Notes under the pieces: generated by a model
The model's database searches: none
What the model was told of the DNA's origin: nothing
Seen by the model: only the letters and a program-made list of their open reading frames with translations
From: CAWCKS01 sp963763485
GTDB lineage: Bacteria; Pseudomonadota; Alphaproteobacteria; Rhizobiales; Xanthobacteraceae
NCBI GenBank assembly: GCA_963763485.1
Contig: CAVXOW010000004.1
Location: 124,001-188,000, forward strand
Length of the DNA stretch: 64,000 nucleotides
Reading direction: 5' to 3'
In this document: piece by piece, positions 29,495 to 38,786 of the stretch
How the letters are laid out: the number at the start of each line of letters is the position of its first letter
Position numbering within the stretch: position 1 is the stretch's first letter
Position numbers and translations under genes: made by a program

Positions 29495-32485
29495 TTATTC
29501 TGCGGGAATCGCCTTCGCGGCCGGCGCTGCCGGCTGCAACGGCGGTGCCTCAATGACCCCACCGCGCACGATTGCCGGGATATCGTCCGCCGGTACCGGT
29601 TTCGACAGCAAGAAGCCCTGCATCTGGTCGCAGGCGCGATCTTTAAGGAATCGTTCCTGTTCGGCGGTCTCGACGCCTTCGGCGATGATGGTGAGTCCAA
29701 GCGCCTTGCCAATGCCGATGATGGCTTCGGCGATCGCCTTGTCTTCGTTGTCGCGCGGCAGCTCGCGCACGAACGAACGGTCGATCTTGAGGGTATCGAT
29801 CGGGAAGCGTTTGATAAGCGACATGGACGAGTAGCCGGTGCCAAAATCATCGATCGCGAGGCGAACGCCGCGCGCCTTGATCATGGTCAAGAGATCGATG
29901 GCACGGTCGATATTCTGCATCACCATGCTCTCGGTTATCTCGATCTCGAGCAGCGCCGGGTCAAGGCCGGTTTCATTCAAGACATCATCGAGATCGTCGA
30001 GCAGCGCTTCGTGCAGGAACTGCCGCGGCGACAGGTTCACTGCAACCGATAGCGGAGGCATGCCCTCGTGTTGCCAGGCTACCCCCTGTGCACACGCTGT
30101 CTTCATCACCCACCGCCCGATCGGCACGATAAGTCCGGTTTCTTCGGCTAGCGGAATGAACTGGGCTGGCGGCAAGACGCCGAGCTCAGGATGGCGCCAG
30201 CGCAGCAACGCTTCCACGCCGGTGATGGCGCCCGTCTCCAGATCGCGCTTCGGCTGATAGTGCAGCGAGAATTCCTGGCGATCAATCGCGCCTCGAAGGC
30301 TGTTCTCCATGGCCAGCCGTTCGATCGACTGCGTCTTCATCTGGCGCGAGAAGAAGCGGAAGCCGTTCTTACCTTCTTCCTTGGCGAGATACATCGCAAG
30401 GTCGGCGTTCTTGGTGAGCTGCTGCTCGTCCTCGCCATCAACCGGGCAAATCGCGATCCCGATGCTGGCCGTAACCCGGCATTCCTGACCACGCAGCAGC
30501 ACGGGCTTGACGATGACCGAGAGCAGCTTTTGCGCGACCTCGGCGGCATGATGCGGTTCGTCGATTTCGTCCAGCAGCACGACGAACTCGTCACCGCCGA
30601 GCCGCGCCACAACGTCGCTCGCCCGCAGGCAGCCCTTCAAGCGCTGCGCCATCTCGACCAGCAAGTTGTCGCCGTCGGCGTGACCGAGGGTATCGTTGAT
30701 GATCTTGAAGCGGTCGAGGTCGATGAACAACACCGCGCATTGCCGACCATGGCGCATCGCCATCTTGACCGTCGAGTTCAGGAGTTGGCTGAACATCAGA
30801 CGGTTCGGCAAGCCGGTGAGCCCGTCGTGGGTCGCGAGATACTCGATCCGCGCTTTGGCTTCCTTCTGCCCGTCGGCGCGATCGAAATTCTCCAGGGCAA
30901 AGGCGACGTTGGCGGCAACGCGCTGCAGCAGTTCGACAAGCTCCGGGATGAACGCACCGGGTTCGCTCGAGAGGAACAGCAGCACGCCGATCACCCTGCC
31001 CTCACGCAGGATCGGCAGGCCAATGCCCGAACTGGTATTGGTGGACTCTTGCCGCCAATAGGCACTTCGCGAGTTGGTCTGAAAATCATTCATGATGCAC
31101 GGCTTGCCGGTACGGAAAGCGGTGCCGGTCATGCCCTTGCCCGCGGGATGATCGGGGTCGATCGAAAATTGCGTGCCGATCACGCGGTCGCGGTTTGGTC
31201 CGGCGCAAGCGACGATACGCAGCAAGGTGTTGCCGGACTCGTGCAACGCAATGGTCACCGACGTAAAGCTGCCGCCGAGGACCGCTGCTTCGCACACCAT
31301 GTTATAGAGTTCGTCCCGGGTCGCGGCGCGCATGATCGCTTCGTTGGTCGCGCTCAGCGCCGCGAACATCTGCGACAGCCGCTCCCGCGATTTCTCGATC
31401 TGCCGCCGCGACTCGTTGCGTGCAAAGACGTCCATTCCGAATGACACGTTTTCGGCGATGCGCTCCATCAATCGCACGACTTCGTCGTCGATCTCGCCGA
31501 ATTCGCGCTGGAAGTAGAACATGATCAGGCCACTTGGCTGACCTTGCGAGCGCAGCGGCAACGCGGCGCTGGCCACGATGCCGGCCTCGCGCGCCATCCG
31601 CCACCACAACTCGGCTCGGGGATCATTGCAGACGTCGTTGGAAATAAGCGCGCGCTGCTCATGGAACGCCGGTCCGTGCAAACCATGCCCGGTCGGCTTG
31701 GCTGGATCGACCGACAGATTTGTTCTTTCCGAGAACCTGAGCGAGCCGGAATTCGCGACGCGATGCAGGTCCAGCGAGTTGGGCTGTGACAGGAAGATCG
31801 CCGCGCTGACAGCAGCGCTCGCGCCGCTCGCTGCATCGCAGACGCGCTGGAACATGTCCGCGGCATCCGCGGAGCGCAAGATCGCCTCGTTGGTCGCGTT
31901 CAGCGCGGCAAACATGCGCGCCAATCGATCATTCAGGCGCGCCGCCCGCCGACGCTCGTCGTCCATGTCAAAATTATCGAGCGCAAAGCGGACATTTTCG
32001 ACCATCCGCTCAAGCAGGCCGACCACCTCATCGTCGAGCGTGCCAGCACGGTCCAGATAGAACTGAAATACGCCAACGCTGGTGCCCTGGCGCACGATCG
32101 GGATCACGGCTGCGGCCCCGATGCCATGACGCCGGCCAAGATCGTGATAAAGGCGCGTCCGCTCGTCATTGAGGAAGTCGTTGCTGGTGCAGGGCCGCTG
32201 CGTCCGAAAGGCGATGCCGGCGAGCGCGCCGGCCGCACCGTTTGCGGCGTCGACGGGAACCGTCAGATCGGCGGCCGGATCGATGCCGACCGCTGAACCC
32301 GCGCTCGCATGCAGACGGCCGTCGGCGCCGATCAACAGCACTCGCGCGGTGACAAACTTGCCGCCATGAACCGCGGCGTCGCACACCCGCTGAAACAGCT
32401 CCTCGCGCGAATGCGTGCGCAGGATCGCTTCATTGGTTGCACTGAGCGCCGCGAACATCCTGGCCAGATGTTCCCGGCCATCCAT
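29495..32485 (-). CDS. triple-GAF GGDEF-EAL protein (cyclic-di-GMP turnover)
   Basis: 996 residues, soluble. Three GAF domains (about 1-165, 185-345 and 365-530), each opening with RMFAALSATNEAILR-like helix repeats. The GGDEF domain (about 540-700) has an intact active site RLGGDEFVVLLDE. The EAL domain (about 715-970) has GVEALLRWRHPELG, NLSPRQFL, EITESMVM and IDDFGTGYSSM, so the phosphodiesterase site is complete. It may be bifunctional, or one domain may regulate the other. The repeated GAFs suggest tandem duplication. A paralogue without the EAL domain lies 3.8 kb away on the other strand. Confidence 0.93.
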   Translation of the reverse strand: MDGREHLARMFAALSATNEAILRTHSREELFQRVCDAAVHGGKFVTARVLLIGADGRLHASAGSAVGIDPAADLTVPVDAANGAAGALAGIAFRTQRPCTSNDFLNDERTRLYHDLGRRHGIGAAAVIPIVRQGTSVGVFQFYLDRAGTLDDEVVGLLERMVENVRFALDNFDMDDERRRAARLNDRLARMFAALNATNEAILRSADAADMFQRVCDAASGASAAVSAAIFLSQPNSLDLHRVANSGSLRFSERTNLSVDPAKPTGHGLHGPAFHEQRALISNDVCNDPRAELWWRMAREAGIVASAALPLRSQGQPSGLIMFYFQREFGEIDDEVVRLMERIAENVSFGMDVFARNESRRQIEKSRERLSQMFAALSATNEAIMRAATRDELYNMVCEAAVLGGSFTSVTIALHESGNTLLRIVACAGPNRDRVIGTQFSIDPDHPAGKGMTGTAFRTGKPCIMNDFQTNSRSAYWRQESTNTSSGIGLPILREGRVIGVLLFLSSEPGAFIPELVELLQRVAANVAFALENFDRADGQKEAKARIEYLATHDGLTGLPNRLMFSQLLNSTVKMAMRHGRQCAVLFIDLDRFKIINDTLGHADGDNLLVEMAQRLKGCLRASDVVARLGGDEFVVLLDEIDEPHHAAEVAQKLLSVIVKPVLLRGQECRVTASIGIAICPVDGEDEQQLTKNADLAMYLAKEEGKNGFRFFSRQMKTQSIERLAMENSLRGAIDRQEFSLHYQPKRDLETGAITGVEALLRWRHPELGVLPPAQFIPLAEETGLIVPIGRWVMKTACAQGVAWQHEGMPPLSVAVNLSPRQFLHEALLDDLDDVLNETGLDPALLEIEITESMVMQNIDRAIDLLTMIKARGVRLAIDDFGTGYSSMSLIKRFPIDTLKIDRSFVRELPRDNEDKAIAEAIIGIGKALGLTIIAEGVETAEQERFLKDRACDQMQGFLLSKPVPADDIPAIVRGGVIEAPPLQPAAPAAKAIPAE

Positions 32486-32645
32486 CCCCGACCCCTTCTG
32501 GCGGATTAACCCGACCAGCCTCGCAAGGGGCAGCTAAAGCGGCGTTAGAAATCAGGGTAAACGAAGCGTTAGGTGCACAGTTTTGGGGCAGCTCCAGGTT
32601 TCCCGTGGGCTTAGACCAATCGGGATTTTGTCGCGGCGGCGTCCC

Positions 32646-32876
32646 TCAAGCCCGTGCGCGATACGCGACGTCCGCGGCTTCGGGAGTCTCGCGTCGCAAC
32701 ACCGTCGTTTGCGGCAGCCGATCGCGCGTCGCAATCAGGTGGGCAAGGAAATTGGCGCGCAATCCGGAAAAATGGTCGAACGGGTCGGCAGCCTTGTCGT
32801 CGCGCAGCGCCACCAGTGCGCGACATTCGGCATGAGCGATTTCGATCGACACGATCTCGGCGAAGCGGCCCGGCAT
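32646..32876 (-). CDS. small hypothetical protein
   Basis: 76 residues, MPGRFAEIVSIEIAHAECRA..., with an N-terminal strand pattern and a helical middle (DPFDHFSGLRANFLAHLIATRD). ATG at 32876 has AGGAG 8-9 nt upstream. No membrane span or known motif. I think it is a small conserved Bradyrhizobium-type hypothetical, but cannot name a function. Confidence 0.5.
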   Translation of the reverse strand: MPGRFAEIVSIEIAHAECRALVALRDDKAADPFDHFSGLRANFLAHLIATRDRLPQTTVLRRETPEAADVAYRARA

Positions 32877-33002
32877 CTCCGGTGCTCCTGCTTAGCGCTT
32901 TCAGGCGTATGCAGCTAGAATGCACCAGAAGATGGCCGGTTTCGTTGCTTTGGCGGCCCTGGTAAACGCAATCTCAATAAGAAGTAGCGTGTTTGATCGA
33001 TC

Positions 33003-34058
33003 CTAGGCGGGGACCTGGGCGAGAAACTCGCGCAGTTTCGGCGCCCACTTGGCTGCATCTTTTCCGGATGCCGAGTGACCAAACTCGCTGTCGAGCGCGA
33101 AATATTCTGCTTTCACGCCAGCTTCCTCGAAGGCTTGCATCACAGGCGGCGCGAGCGTCGGCGGAAACAGCTTGTCGGTGCGAGAGAGAATATAGAGCAC
33201 CGGCACCTTGATCTCGCGGAATCGGGACAACACGTCGATGCTTCCCATCGCCTTGCCAAGGATGATCAGAGAATTGGCGTCGAATTCGCGCGCCCAGTGC
33301 GAGGCCTCCTGACGGATCGCTGCCTCAATCGCGGCCGGATCGGACAGAGTTTCGCGAAGCCGCGCTTCGATGCCGTAGTTCTTGAGCGTGTCAGTTCTGA
33401 TATCCACCAGTGTGTCGACGACGCCGCCGTGGTCGTAATAATCGCCGCCGTGCCAGTTCGGATTTTTTCCGAAGGTCGCTTTGAGGTTTGCGACGTTGGC
33501 CTCCGAGCGCTTGCGCTGCGCCATCGGCGAGGTCACTACCGGCACAATCGCCGACATGAAATCGGGATAGTCGACCGCCCACTGGAAGGCCTGGAACCCC
33601 CCATAGGACGGACCAACAATCGCAAAGAGATGGGTAACGCCGAGCGATCTCAACAGCGCGTATTGGCTGGCCACGATGTCGCTAACCGTGAGCTCGGGAA
33701 AATCAGCGGCATAGCGTTTGCGGGTCGAGGGATTGATGCTCGCCGCATTGGTCGACCCATAGGACGAGCCCAGCATGTTCGGGCAGACGACAAAGAAACG
33801 GTCGGTGTCGATCGGCTTGCCCGGGCCGACGATCTCGCTCCATGCCCCCTCGCCGACGCCAGCCGCGGGGTCGATCATTTGCGGCCCCGAGGTATAGCCA
33901 TGGGTGACGAGCACCGCGTTGCGGCCGTCGGCGGCGAGCTTGCCTCGCGTGCGATAGGCAATTTCCACGCCGCGCATGATCACACCACTTCGCAGCTTGA
34001 ACTGGTCGATGGCGAAGGTCTTTGCCTCGGTGCTCTCGATCGGGCTGCTGACATTCAT
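33003..34058 (-). CDS. alpha/beta hydrolase of the homoserine O-acetyltransferase (MetX) family
   Basis: 351 residues. The MetX-like frame is clear: LVTHGYTSGPQMIDP (oxyanion region), TDRFFVVCPNMLGSSYGSTN, TVSDIVASQYALLRSLGVTH and nucleophile elbow GPSYGGFQAFQW. The acid is in ILSRTDKLFPP and the histidine in SEFGHSASG. True MetX has GGSMGGMQ and extra lid residues; here GPSYGG suggests a divergent hydrolase or acyltransferase rather than the methionine enzyme. No met genes or SAM riboswitch adjoin it. The ATG at 34058 follows a weak AGGA; a start at 34115 is possible. Confidence 0.75.
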   Translation of the reverse strand: MNVSSPIESTEAKTFAIDQFKLRSGVIMRGVEIAYRTRGKLAADGRNAVLVTHGYTSGPQMIDPAAGVGEGAWSEIVGPGKPIDTDRFFVVCPNMLGSSYGSTNAASINPSTRKRYAADFPELTVSDIVASQYALLRSLGVTHLFAIVGPSYGGFQAFQWAVDYPDFMSAIVPVVTSPMAQRKRSEANVANLKATFGKNPNWHGGDYYDHGGVVDTLVDIRTDTLKNYGIEARLRETLSDPAAIEAAIRQEASHWAREFDANSLIILGKAMGSIDVLSRFREIKVPVLYILSRTDKLFPPTLAPPVMQAFEEAGVKAEYFALDSEFGHSASGKDAAKWAPKLREFLAQVPA

Positions 34059-34166
34059 GGCGTTGTCGATCCTGCGCGATGATAAGGCGAGCGAGCGTTG
34101 GCGTAAATTCGTCACGGTATCGGTGGGCGTTGTCGCTAGTCTAACAGACCAATTTGGGAGACACCC

Positions 34167-34499
34167 ATGAAAAAACTCGCGCTAATCGTCGCGCTCACCT
34201 TGCTCAGCGCGGGAGCCCACGCTTCGACTTATGTCGACGTTAAGAGTAGTGTTGTCATCGCCCACGGCCGCCATTCGTGGTCGTGCATCTCGGTCTCGGT
34301 GCCGGGTTGCTATTCCCACAAGTCCAGACCGCTCGCGCACGCAGCGTCCACTGAAGCAATAGTGCCCTTGCGGAACCCCGGCTTGCTCGCCGACGCCGAG
34401 CTATTTCGGGCTGGTGTCGCCCGCCATCAGCGCGATGGCCTCGCGCACGGTCGTCATGAATTGGGCCGGGAATATAATGGTGGAGTTCTTCTCGACTGA
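34167..34499 (+). CDS. small secreted hypothetical protein (3' end uncertain)
   Basis: The start is convincing: GGGAGA 7 nt before the ATG, then a signal peptide MKKLALIVALTLLSAGAHA followed by STYVDVKSS. After about residue 65 the frame runs 98 bases antisense into the slipin gene and its composition becomes unlike a protein. An earlier stop (TGA near 34351) exists one frame away, so I suspect an indel and a real length of about 60 residues. Two Cys in SCISVSVPGCYS suggest a disulfide in the periplasm. Function unknown. Confidence 0.45.
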   Translation: MKKLALIVALTLLSAGAHASTYVDVKSSVVIAHGRHSWSCISVSVPGCYSHKSRPLAHAASTEAIVPLRNPGLLADAELFRAGVARHQRDGLAHGRHELGREYNGGVLLD

Positions 34500-35165
34500 A
34501 ATCTCGGCCATGGTCTGCAGGGTGCGCAACTGCAACGCCACGGGGTGCTGGCTGATGATATCTGCAGCTTCGCCCAGCTTGACGGCGGCCTGATATTCGC
34601 CCTCCGCCGCCACGATCTTGGCGCGCCGCTCGCGTTCGGCCTCCGCCTCGCGGGCCATGGCACGCTGCATGTTCTCCGGCAGCTGGATGTCCTTGATTTC
34701 CACCGCCGTCACTTGCGTGCCCCACGGTTCGGTGTGGCGGTCGATGACATTCTTGATCTGCTCATTGATTCCGGCAGTGTCCGCCAGCAACTGGTCGAGG
34801 CTGAAGCGGCCGACCACGTTGCGCACCGTGGTCTGGCTGATCTGGTTGATCGCATTGTAGACGTTCTCGATCACGATCACTGCGTTCTCGGGGTTCGTGA
34901 TGTGATAGTAGGCGACGGCGGCAATATCGATTGAGACGTTGTCCTTGGTGATGATTTTTTGCGACGGGATTTGCATGGTGACGGTACGCAGCGAGACGCG
35001 CACCATTTGCTGAAACGGCACGTAGACCAGCGTCAGTCCCGCTTCGCGGACCCCGGTGAACCGGCCAAGCGTAAAGACCACGCCCCGCTCATACTGCCTG
35101 AGAACGCGAAGCGAAATCAGCAGATAAAAGACGACAAGCGCAACGACGAAAAAAATCCATTGCAT
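34401..35165 (-). CDS. slipin (stomatin-like SPFH/Band 7 protein)
   Basis: 254 residues. One N-terminal membrane segment (QWIFFVVALVVFYLLISLRV) is followed by the SPFH domain with QYERGVVFTLGRFTG, GLTLVYVPFQQMVRV and TKDNVSIDIAAVAYYHITNP. The alanine/glutamate-rich helix REAEAERERRAKIVAAEGEY completes the stomatin signature. Slipins form oligomeric rings on the cytoplasmic membrane. Most bacterial slipin genes sit next to an NfeD partner; none is present on either side here. Start has GAGG at 7 nt. Its 3' end overlaps the small secreted gene on the opposite strand. Confidence 0.88.
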   Translation of the reverse strand: MQWIFFVVALVVFYLLISLRVLRQYERGVVFTLGRFTGVREAGLTLVYVPFQQMVRVSLRTVTMQIPSQKIITKDNVSIDIAAVAYYHITNPENAVIVIENVYNAINQISQTTVRNVVGRFSLDQLLADTAGINEQIKNVIDRHTEPWGTQVTAVEIKDIQLPENMQRAMAREAEAERERRAKIVAAEGEYQAAVKLGEAADIISQHPVALQLRTLQTMAEISVEKNSTIIFPAQFMTTVREAIALMAGDTSPK

Positions 35166-35207
35166 GAAGCTGCCTCACACCTCGTATATCCTGATCGGAA
35201 ATCCAAA

Positions 35208-35501
35208 CTACCCGATCACCGCGCCGCGGGAAACCCGAGGAGAGACATTGGCGTCAAGTTTGGTCACAGGCCGAGGCGTGGACGTGCGCTCCTTGTAAGC
35301 CTCGATTCCGCGCAGCAGGCTACCCTGATCCTGATCGACCCATTCGCCGGCTTCGTCCATGGCTCCGGCCTCCAGCATGGCCGCCGCGCACTCCCAGTGA
35401 CGCTCGACCCAGCCGCCAATATCGGCTTCCGCCATACCCTGACGGCGGCAGATACGTTCCGCCATCTCGCGCGCCAGCGGCTCAATATTGGACGTCGTCA
35501 C
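35208..35501 (-). CDS. conserved hypothetical protein
   Basis: 97 residues starting at GTG (TTSNIEPLAREMAERICRRQ), with GGAG at 6 nt. It is a helical, acidic protein with MAEADIGGWVERHWECAAAM near the middle and a short disordered tail. The look is that of small Bradyrhizobiaceae hypotheticals that share the segment WVDxHW. No catalytic motif is recognised. It lies 43 nt downstream of... the slipin start on the same strand, so upstream of slipin in transcription. Confidence 0.55.
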   Translation of the reverse strand: MTTSNIEPLAREMAERICRRQGMAEADIGGWVERHWECAAAMLEAGAMDEAGEWVDQDQGSLLRGIEAYKERTSTPRPVTKLDANVSPRVSRGAVIG

Positions 35502-35668
35502 GCGCCGCTCCAAAGACTGGGTTGATGTAACAGCGGTACTCTTCGCTCCGCGCCTTCGATTCAAACTTGGTGCCCGATCCGGGCGGCAAATGCGACGAAT
35601 TTGTTTCCATCCAGCAGCCCGCATCTTGCGAACGGCGGGCAAAACCCATACTGAACAATCATCGGCGT

Positions 35669-35745
35669 CGGGGCATAGCGCAGTCCGGTAGCGCATCTGC
35701 TTTGGGAGCAGAGGGTCGCAGGTTCGAATCCTGCTGCCCCGACCA
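35669..35745 (+). tRNA. tRNA-Pro (UGG)
   Basis: Cloverleaf with acceptor CGGGGCA/TGCCCCG, D arm GCGC...GCGC, anticodon stem TCTGC/GCAGA around loop TTTGGGA (anticodon TGG) and T arm GCAGG-TTCGAAT-CCTGC. Discriminator A and an encoded CCA end it at 35745. No phage or island genes touch it. Confidence 0.96.
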
Positions 35746-35808
35746 ACATCCTACCACCCGCTTTGCAGACCCTCGAGCCGACCCGGAAGTCGGATCCGAT
35801 GCCAAGGT

Positions 35809-36039
35809 TCAATCGGCGCTCGGCAACCGTTTCATCGTAAACTCGATCCGGCCATCGCCAAGATCACGCCAGCTTTCGACCTCGGTCATGTAAGCGGCCT
35901 TCGGGTATCGCTTGAGGATCAGCCTGGCACGCGCGCGCGCCTCCTCCAAGGGCAAGGCAAAGGTCTCGCGCCGAAAGCCGTCGATCGGCTTGCGGCGCGC
36001 GGCTGCTCGATTTGCAAGGTCCCTGGGCGTTCGAGGCAT
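35809..36039 (-). CDS. small conserved hypothetical protein
   Basis: 76 residues from MPRTPRDLANRAAARRKPID. A basic N-terminal half is followed by RETFALPLEEARARARLILK and a C-terminal strand pair (MTEVESWRDLGDGRIEFTMK). The composition and strand-helix-strand look are those of a folded small domain. The ATG at 36039 is favoured; an upstream one at 36072 adds an unlikely Cys/Trp-rich stretch. Function unknown; probably a Rhizobiales small hypothetical. Confidence 0.5.
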   Translation of the reverse strand: MPRTPRDLANRAAARRKPIDGFRRETFALPLEEARARARLILKRYPKAAYMTEVESWRDLGDGRIEFTMKRLPSAD

Positions 36040-36326
36040 GTGGGTGTTCCGAAACATACAGCACCACGGCAAATCTAAGCCCGTGACGCTGCAAGCGCCA
36101 GCGTTCCCAGCCCCTTAGGGACGAAACGCTCCTTGCCACGGGTGCTCGCGGTTTCGGAATTGCGGCAGTATCGCGACGAAGCGTTCAGGAAATATTTCGC
36201 ACGTTTTGCGGTCGAGCAACGGCTTGCAGTTTTCCGATTGCATTTTCGGGAAAATTAACCGTCCCTCATAACGTACTTCTGACGCTTGCCGCCCAATCTT
36301 CGTGCAGGTTTCTCAGGGGATTGGCC

Positions 36327-38786
36327 ATGGGATGGCAGATCAGCCAGGCGCGGGTGCTCGCGGCGACTAACGCCACGAACGAAGCGATTCTGCGCACCCA
36401 GTCGGAAGACGCATTGTTTCAGCGGGTGTGCGATGCCGCGGTCCACGAGGGTGGCTTCAAGACTGCCGCGGTCTTGTTGCCGGACGCCGAAGGATGGTTG
36501 CAGGTAGCGGAGATCACGGGGCATGACGGGCGTGAGCCGCTGACTGCAGTGCGTATCTCGGTTGATCCAAACACTCCGTTCGGCAATGGCATTACCGGGA
36601 CCGCATTCCGCACCGGTCGATCGTGCGTTGCCAATGACCTCCAGAACGACGAACGGTTTCGGCCCTGGCGCGAGCAAGGCAAGGGGGTTGGGCTCGGTGC
36701 GATGGCCGCCGTCCCCATCCTCAAGGACGGCAAGAGCATCGGCGTCTTCCTGTTCCTGCTCGAAGAGGCCAATGCGCTGGATGCCGCGGCGATTGGCCTG
36801 CTCGAGCGCATGGTTGAGAACGTGTCCTTTGCGCTGAAAAACTTCGAAAGGGATCGCGAGAACAAGGCGGCCGCTCGCGCCAACCGTCGCGCCACCGACA
36901 TGTTCGCGGCGCTGAGTGCGACCAACACCGCCATTCTCCGCGCCAAGAGTGTGCAGGAAATGTTCCAGGGCGTATGTGAATCGGTTGCAGCCGGCGGCAA
37001 GACGCTTGGTGCATGCGCCGTGCTGCTTGCGCAGCCCGACAGCGACATGCTCCAGGTCATGGCGGCCGAAGGTGTCGGCAAGGAATTGCTGCAAAAGCTT
37101 CAGCTCTCGACAGATCCTGATCATCCCAACGGCCAGGGCCTCGCCGGCCCCGCGTTTCGCGAGCAGACACTGAAAGTGTCCTACGATCTGCTTGCTGATA
37201 CGCGGACCAGGGTCCTTGCGTCGCAATCGCACCAGAGCCCCTATGCAGGCGCCGCCGTACCATTGATCATCGAGGGTCGATCGGTCGGCGTTCTCTATTT
37301 CTTCTTCGGGCGCACGACCGGAAAACGCGACGAAGAACTGTTGAAGCTGATGCAGGACATCACCGACAACGTTTCGTTCGGCTTGCAAATGTTCGAACGC
37401 GAAGCGCAAAAGCGGCGCGTCTCTCGCATGTACGCCGCCCTCAGCGCGACCAATGAAGCGATCATGCGAGCGAAGAGCCGCGAAGAGCTGTTTCGGATGG
37501 TGACGAAGGCCGCAGGCGCTGGCGGCCGATTCACATCAACGTCGATCTTGCTGGCCAATGAAAACAGCGAGTTCTTCGATCTGGCGGCAACGGATGGGCC
37601 GCGTGCCGAAATCATCCGCTCGCGGAAGTATTCGCCGCGGGACGATCGTCCGGAGGGGCGCGGATTGACGGGAACTGCCTTTCGAACCGGGGAGCCCTGC
37701 GTCCGAAACGACATTCGCGCCAACGAAAAGCTGGTGCAGTGGCCTTATGATAACTCGATGCAAGGAGCGTCTCGTTCAGGCGCCGCCTTGCCGCTGTTCA
37801 GCCGGGGCAAGACGTGTGGCGTGCTGCTGTTCATGGGCGAGGAGAACGACATCTTCACGCCGGACTTCGTCGATCTACTCGAGCGCCTTGCCGAAAATGT
37901 TTCGTTCGCACTCGAAAGCTTCGAGCTAGCAGACGAAAAGCGGCTGGCCGAGGAGCGAATCCGCCATCTCGCCACTCACGACGGGTTGACCGGCCTGCCC
38001 AACCGCGCGCTGTTCAACCAACTCGTCGAACAGTCGATGAAGTCGGCAGCCCGGCATCAGCAGAAATGCGCCGTGTTGTTCGTCGATCTTGACCGCTTCA
38101 AAGCGATCAACGATTCGCTGGGTCACACCGCAGGCGACGCGCTGCTGGTTGAAATTGCCAGTCGCTTGCGCGCCAGCGTCCGTGCCAGCGATGTTGTCGC
38201 ACGGCTCGGCGGTGACGAATTTGTCGTGTTGCTGAATGATTTGAATGATGTCGACGAGGTCGCCGCCGTCGCTCGCAAGATATTGGCAAACCTTGCCCCC
38301 CCAATAAACCTGGCGGGCTATCAGTGCCGCACCACGGGCTCGATCGGAATTGCGATGTTTCCAGAGCATGGCGACGACGCCATGTCGCTGACCAAGCATG
38401 CCGATATGGCCATGTATCTTGCCAAGGCAGAAGGCCGAAACGACTTCAGGTTTTTCTCGACCGATATCAGGTCAGAGCCGATCGAGCGGCTGATGCTCGA
38501 AGCGCTGCCTCAACCAACGATCGACTCGCCGGCGCTGCAGCCTGAGACGATCCCGATCGACTCGGGTCAGCGCAAACCACGAGTTCGCTTGAGCCAACGC
38601 TACCCTGCGAAGGCTCGCTCACGTCGTCGTGGTAAGATCGAGCGTCATAAAGACACTGTAGGGATCGGGTCGGTAGTCGGCGAAGGGCTCCGTCAAGACA
38701 AAGCCAAAGCTTGCATAAAGGGCGCGGGCCGGAGCGAAGGCAGCGTTAGAGCCTGTCTCCAGGCTTATCCGGCGATAGCCGCGTGA
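36327..38786 (+). CDS. triple-GAF diguanylate cyclase (GGDEF), EAL domain missing
   Basis: About 819 residues. Three GAF domains (about 10-165, 190-350 and 370-535) closely resemble those of the gene at 29495: compare TNEAILRTQSEDALFQRVCD here with the other's TNEAILRTHSREELFQRVCD. The GGDEF domain (about 550-700) keeps RLGGDEFVVLLND, so diguanylate cyclase activity is likely. Right after it, SEPIERLMLEALPQPTID aligns with the linker that leads to the paralogue's EAL domain, but the EAL domain itself is gone. The last 56 codons run antisense over the GNAT gene and look non-conserved; a lost stop through an indel is possible. ATG at 36327 follows AGGGGA. Confidence 0.9.
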   Translation: MGWQISQARVLAATNATNEAILRTQSEDALFQRVCDAAVHEGGFKTAAVLLPDAEGWLQVAEITGHDGREPLTAVRISVDPNTPFGNGITGTAFRTGRSCVANDLQNDERFRPWREQGKGVGLGAMAAVPILKDGKSIGVFLFLLEEANALDAAAIGLLERMVENVSFALKNFERDRENKAAARANRRATDMFAALSATNTAILRAKSVQEMFQGVCESVAAGGKTLGACAVLLAQPDSDMLQVMAAEGVGKELLQKLQLSTDPDHPNGQGLAGPAFREQTLKVSYDLLADTRTRVLASQSHQSPYAGAAVPLIIEGRSVGVLYFFFGRTTGKRDEELLKLMQDITDNVSFGLQMFEREAQKRRVSRMYAALSATNEAIMRAKSREELFRMVTKAAGAGGRFTSTSILLANENSEFFDLAATDGPRAEIIRSRKYSPRDDRPEGRGLTGTAFRTGEPCVRNDIRANEKLVQWPYDNSMQGASRSGAALPLFSRGKTCGVLLFMGEENDIFTPDFVDLLERLAENVSFALESFELADEKRLAEERIRHLATHDGLTGLPNRALFNQLVEQSMKSAARHQQKCAVLFVDLDRFKAINDSLGHTAGDALLVEIASRLRASVRASDVVARLGGDEFVVLLNDLNDVDEVAAVARKILANLAPPINLAGYQCRTTGSIGIAMFPEHGDDAMSLTKHADMAMYLAKAEGRNDFRFFSTDIRSEPIERLMLEALPQPTIDSPALQPETIPIDSGQRKPRVRLSQRYPAKARSRRRGKIERHKDTVGIGSVVGEGLRQDKAKACIKGAGRSEGSVRACLQAYPAIAA

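Noticed and set aside
30191..31444. A 417-codon plus-strand open frame
   Set aside because: Antisense to the triple-GAF GGDEF-EAL gene, no ribosome site and arginine/histidine-rich random composition.
33075..34082. A 335-codon plus-strand open frame
   Set aside because: Antisense to the MetX-family hydrolase with a complete catalytic triad.
35669..35745. tRNA-Pro as a prophage attachment site
   Set aside because: The nearest phage gene is 11 kb away with ordinary chromosomal genes between; no repeat of the tRNA 3' end was seen near 46-47 kb.
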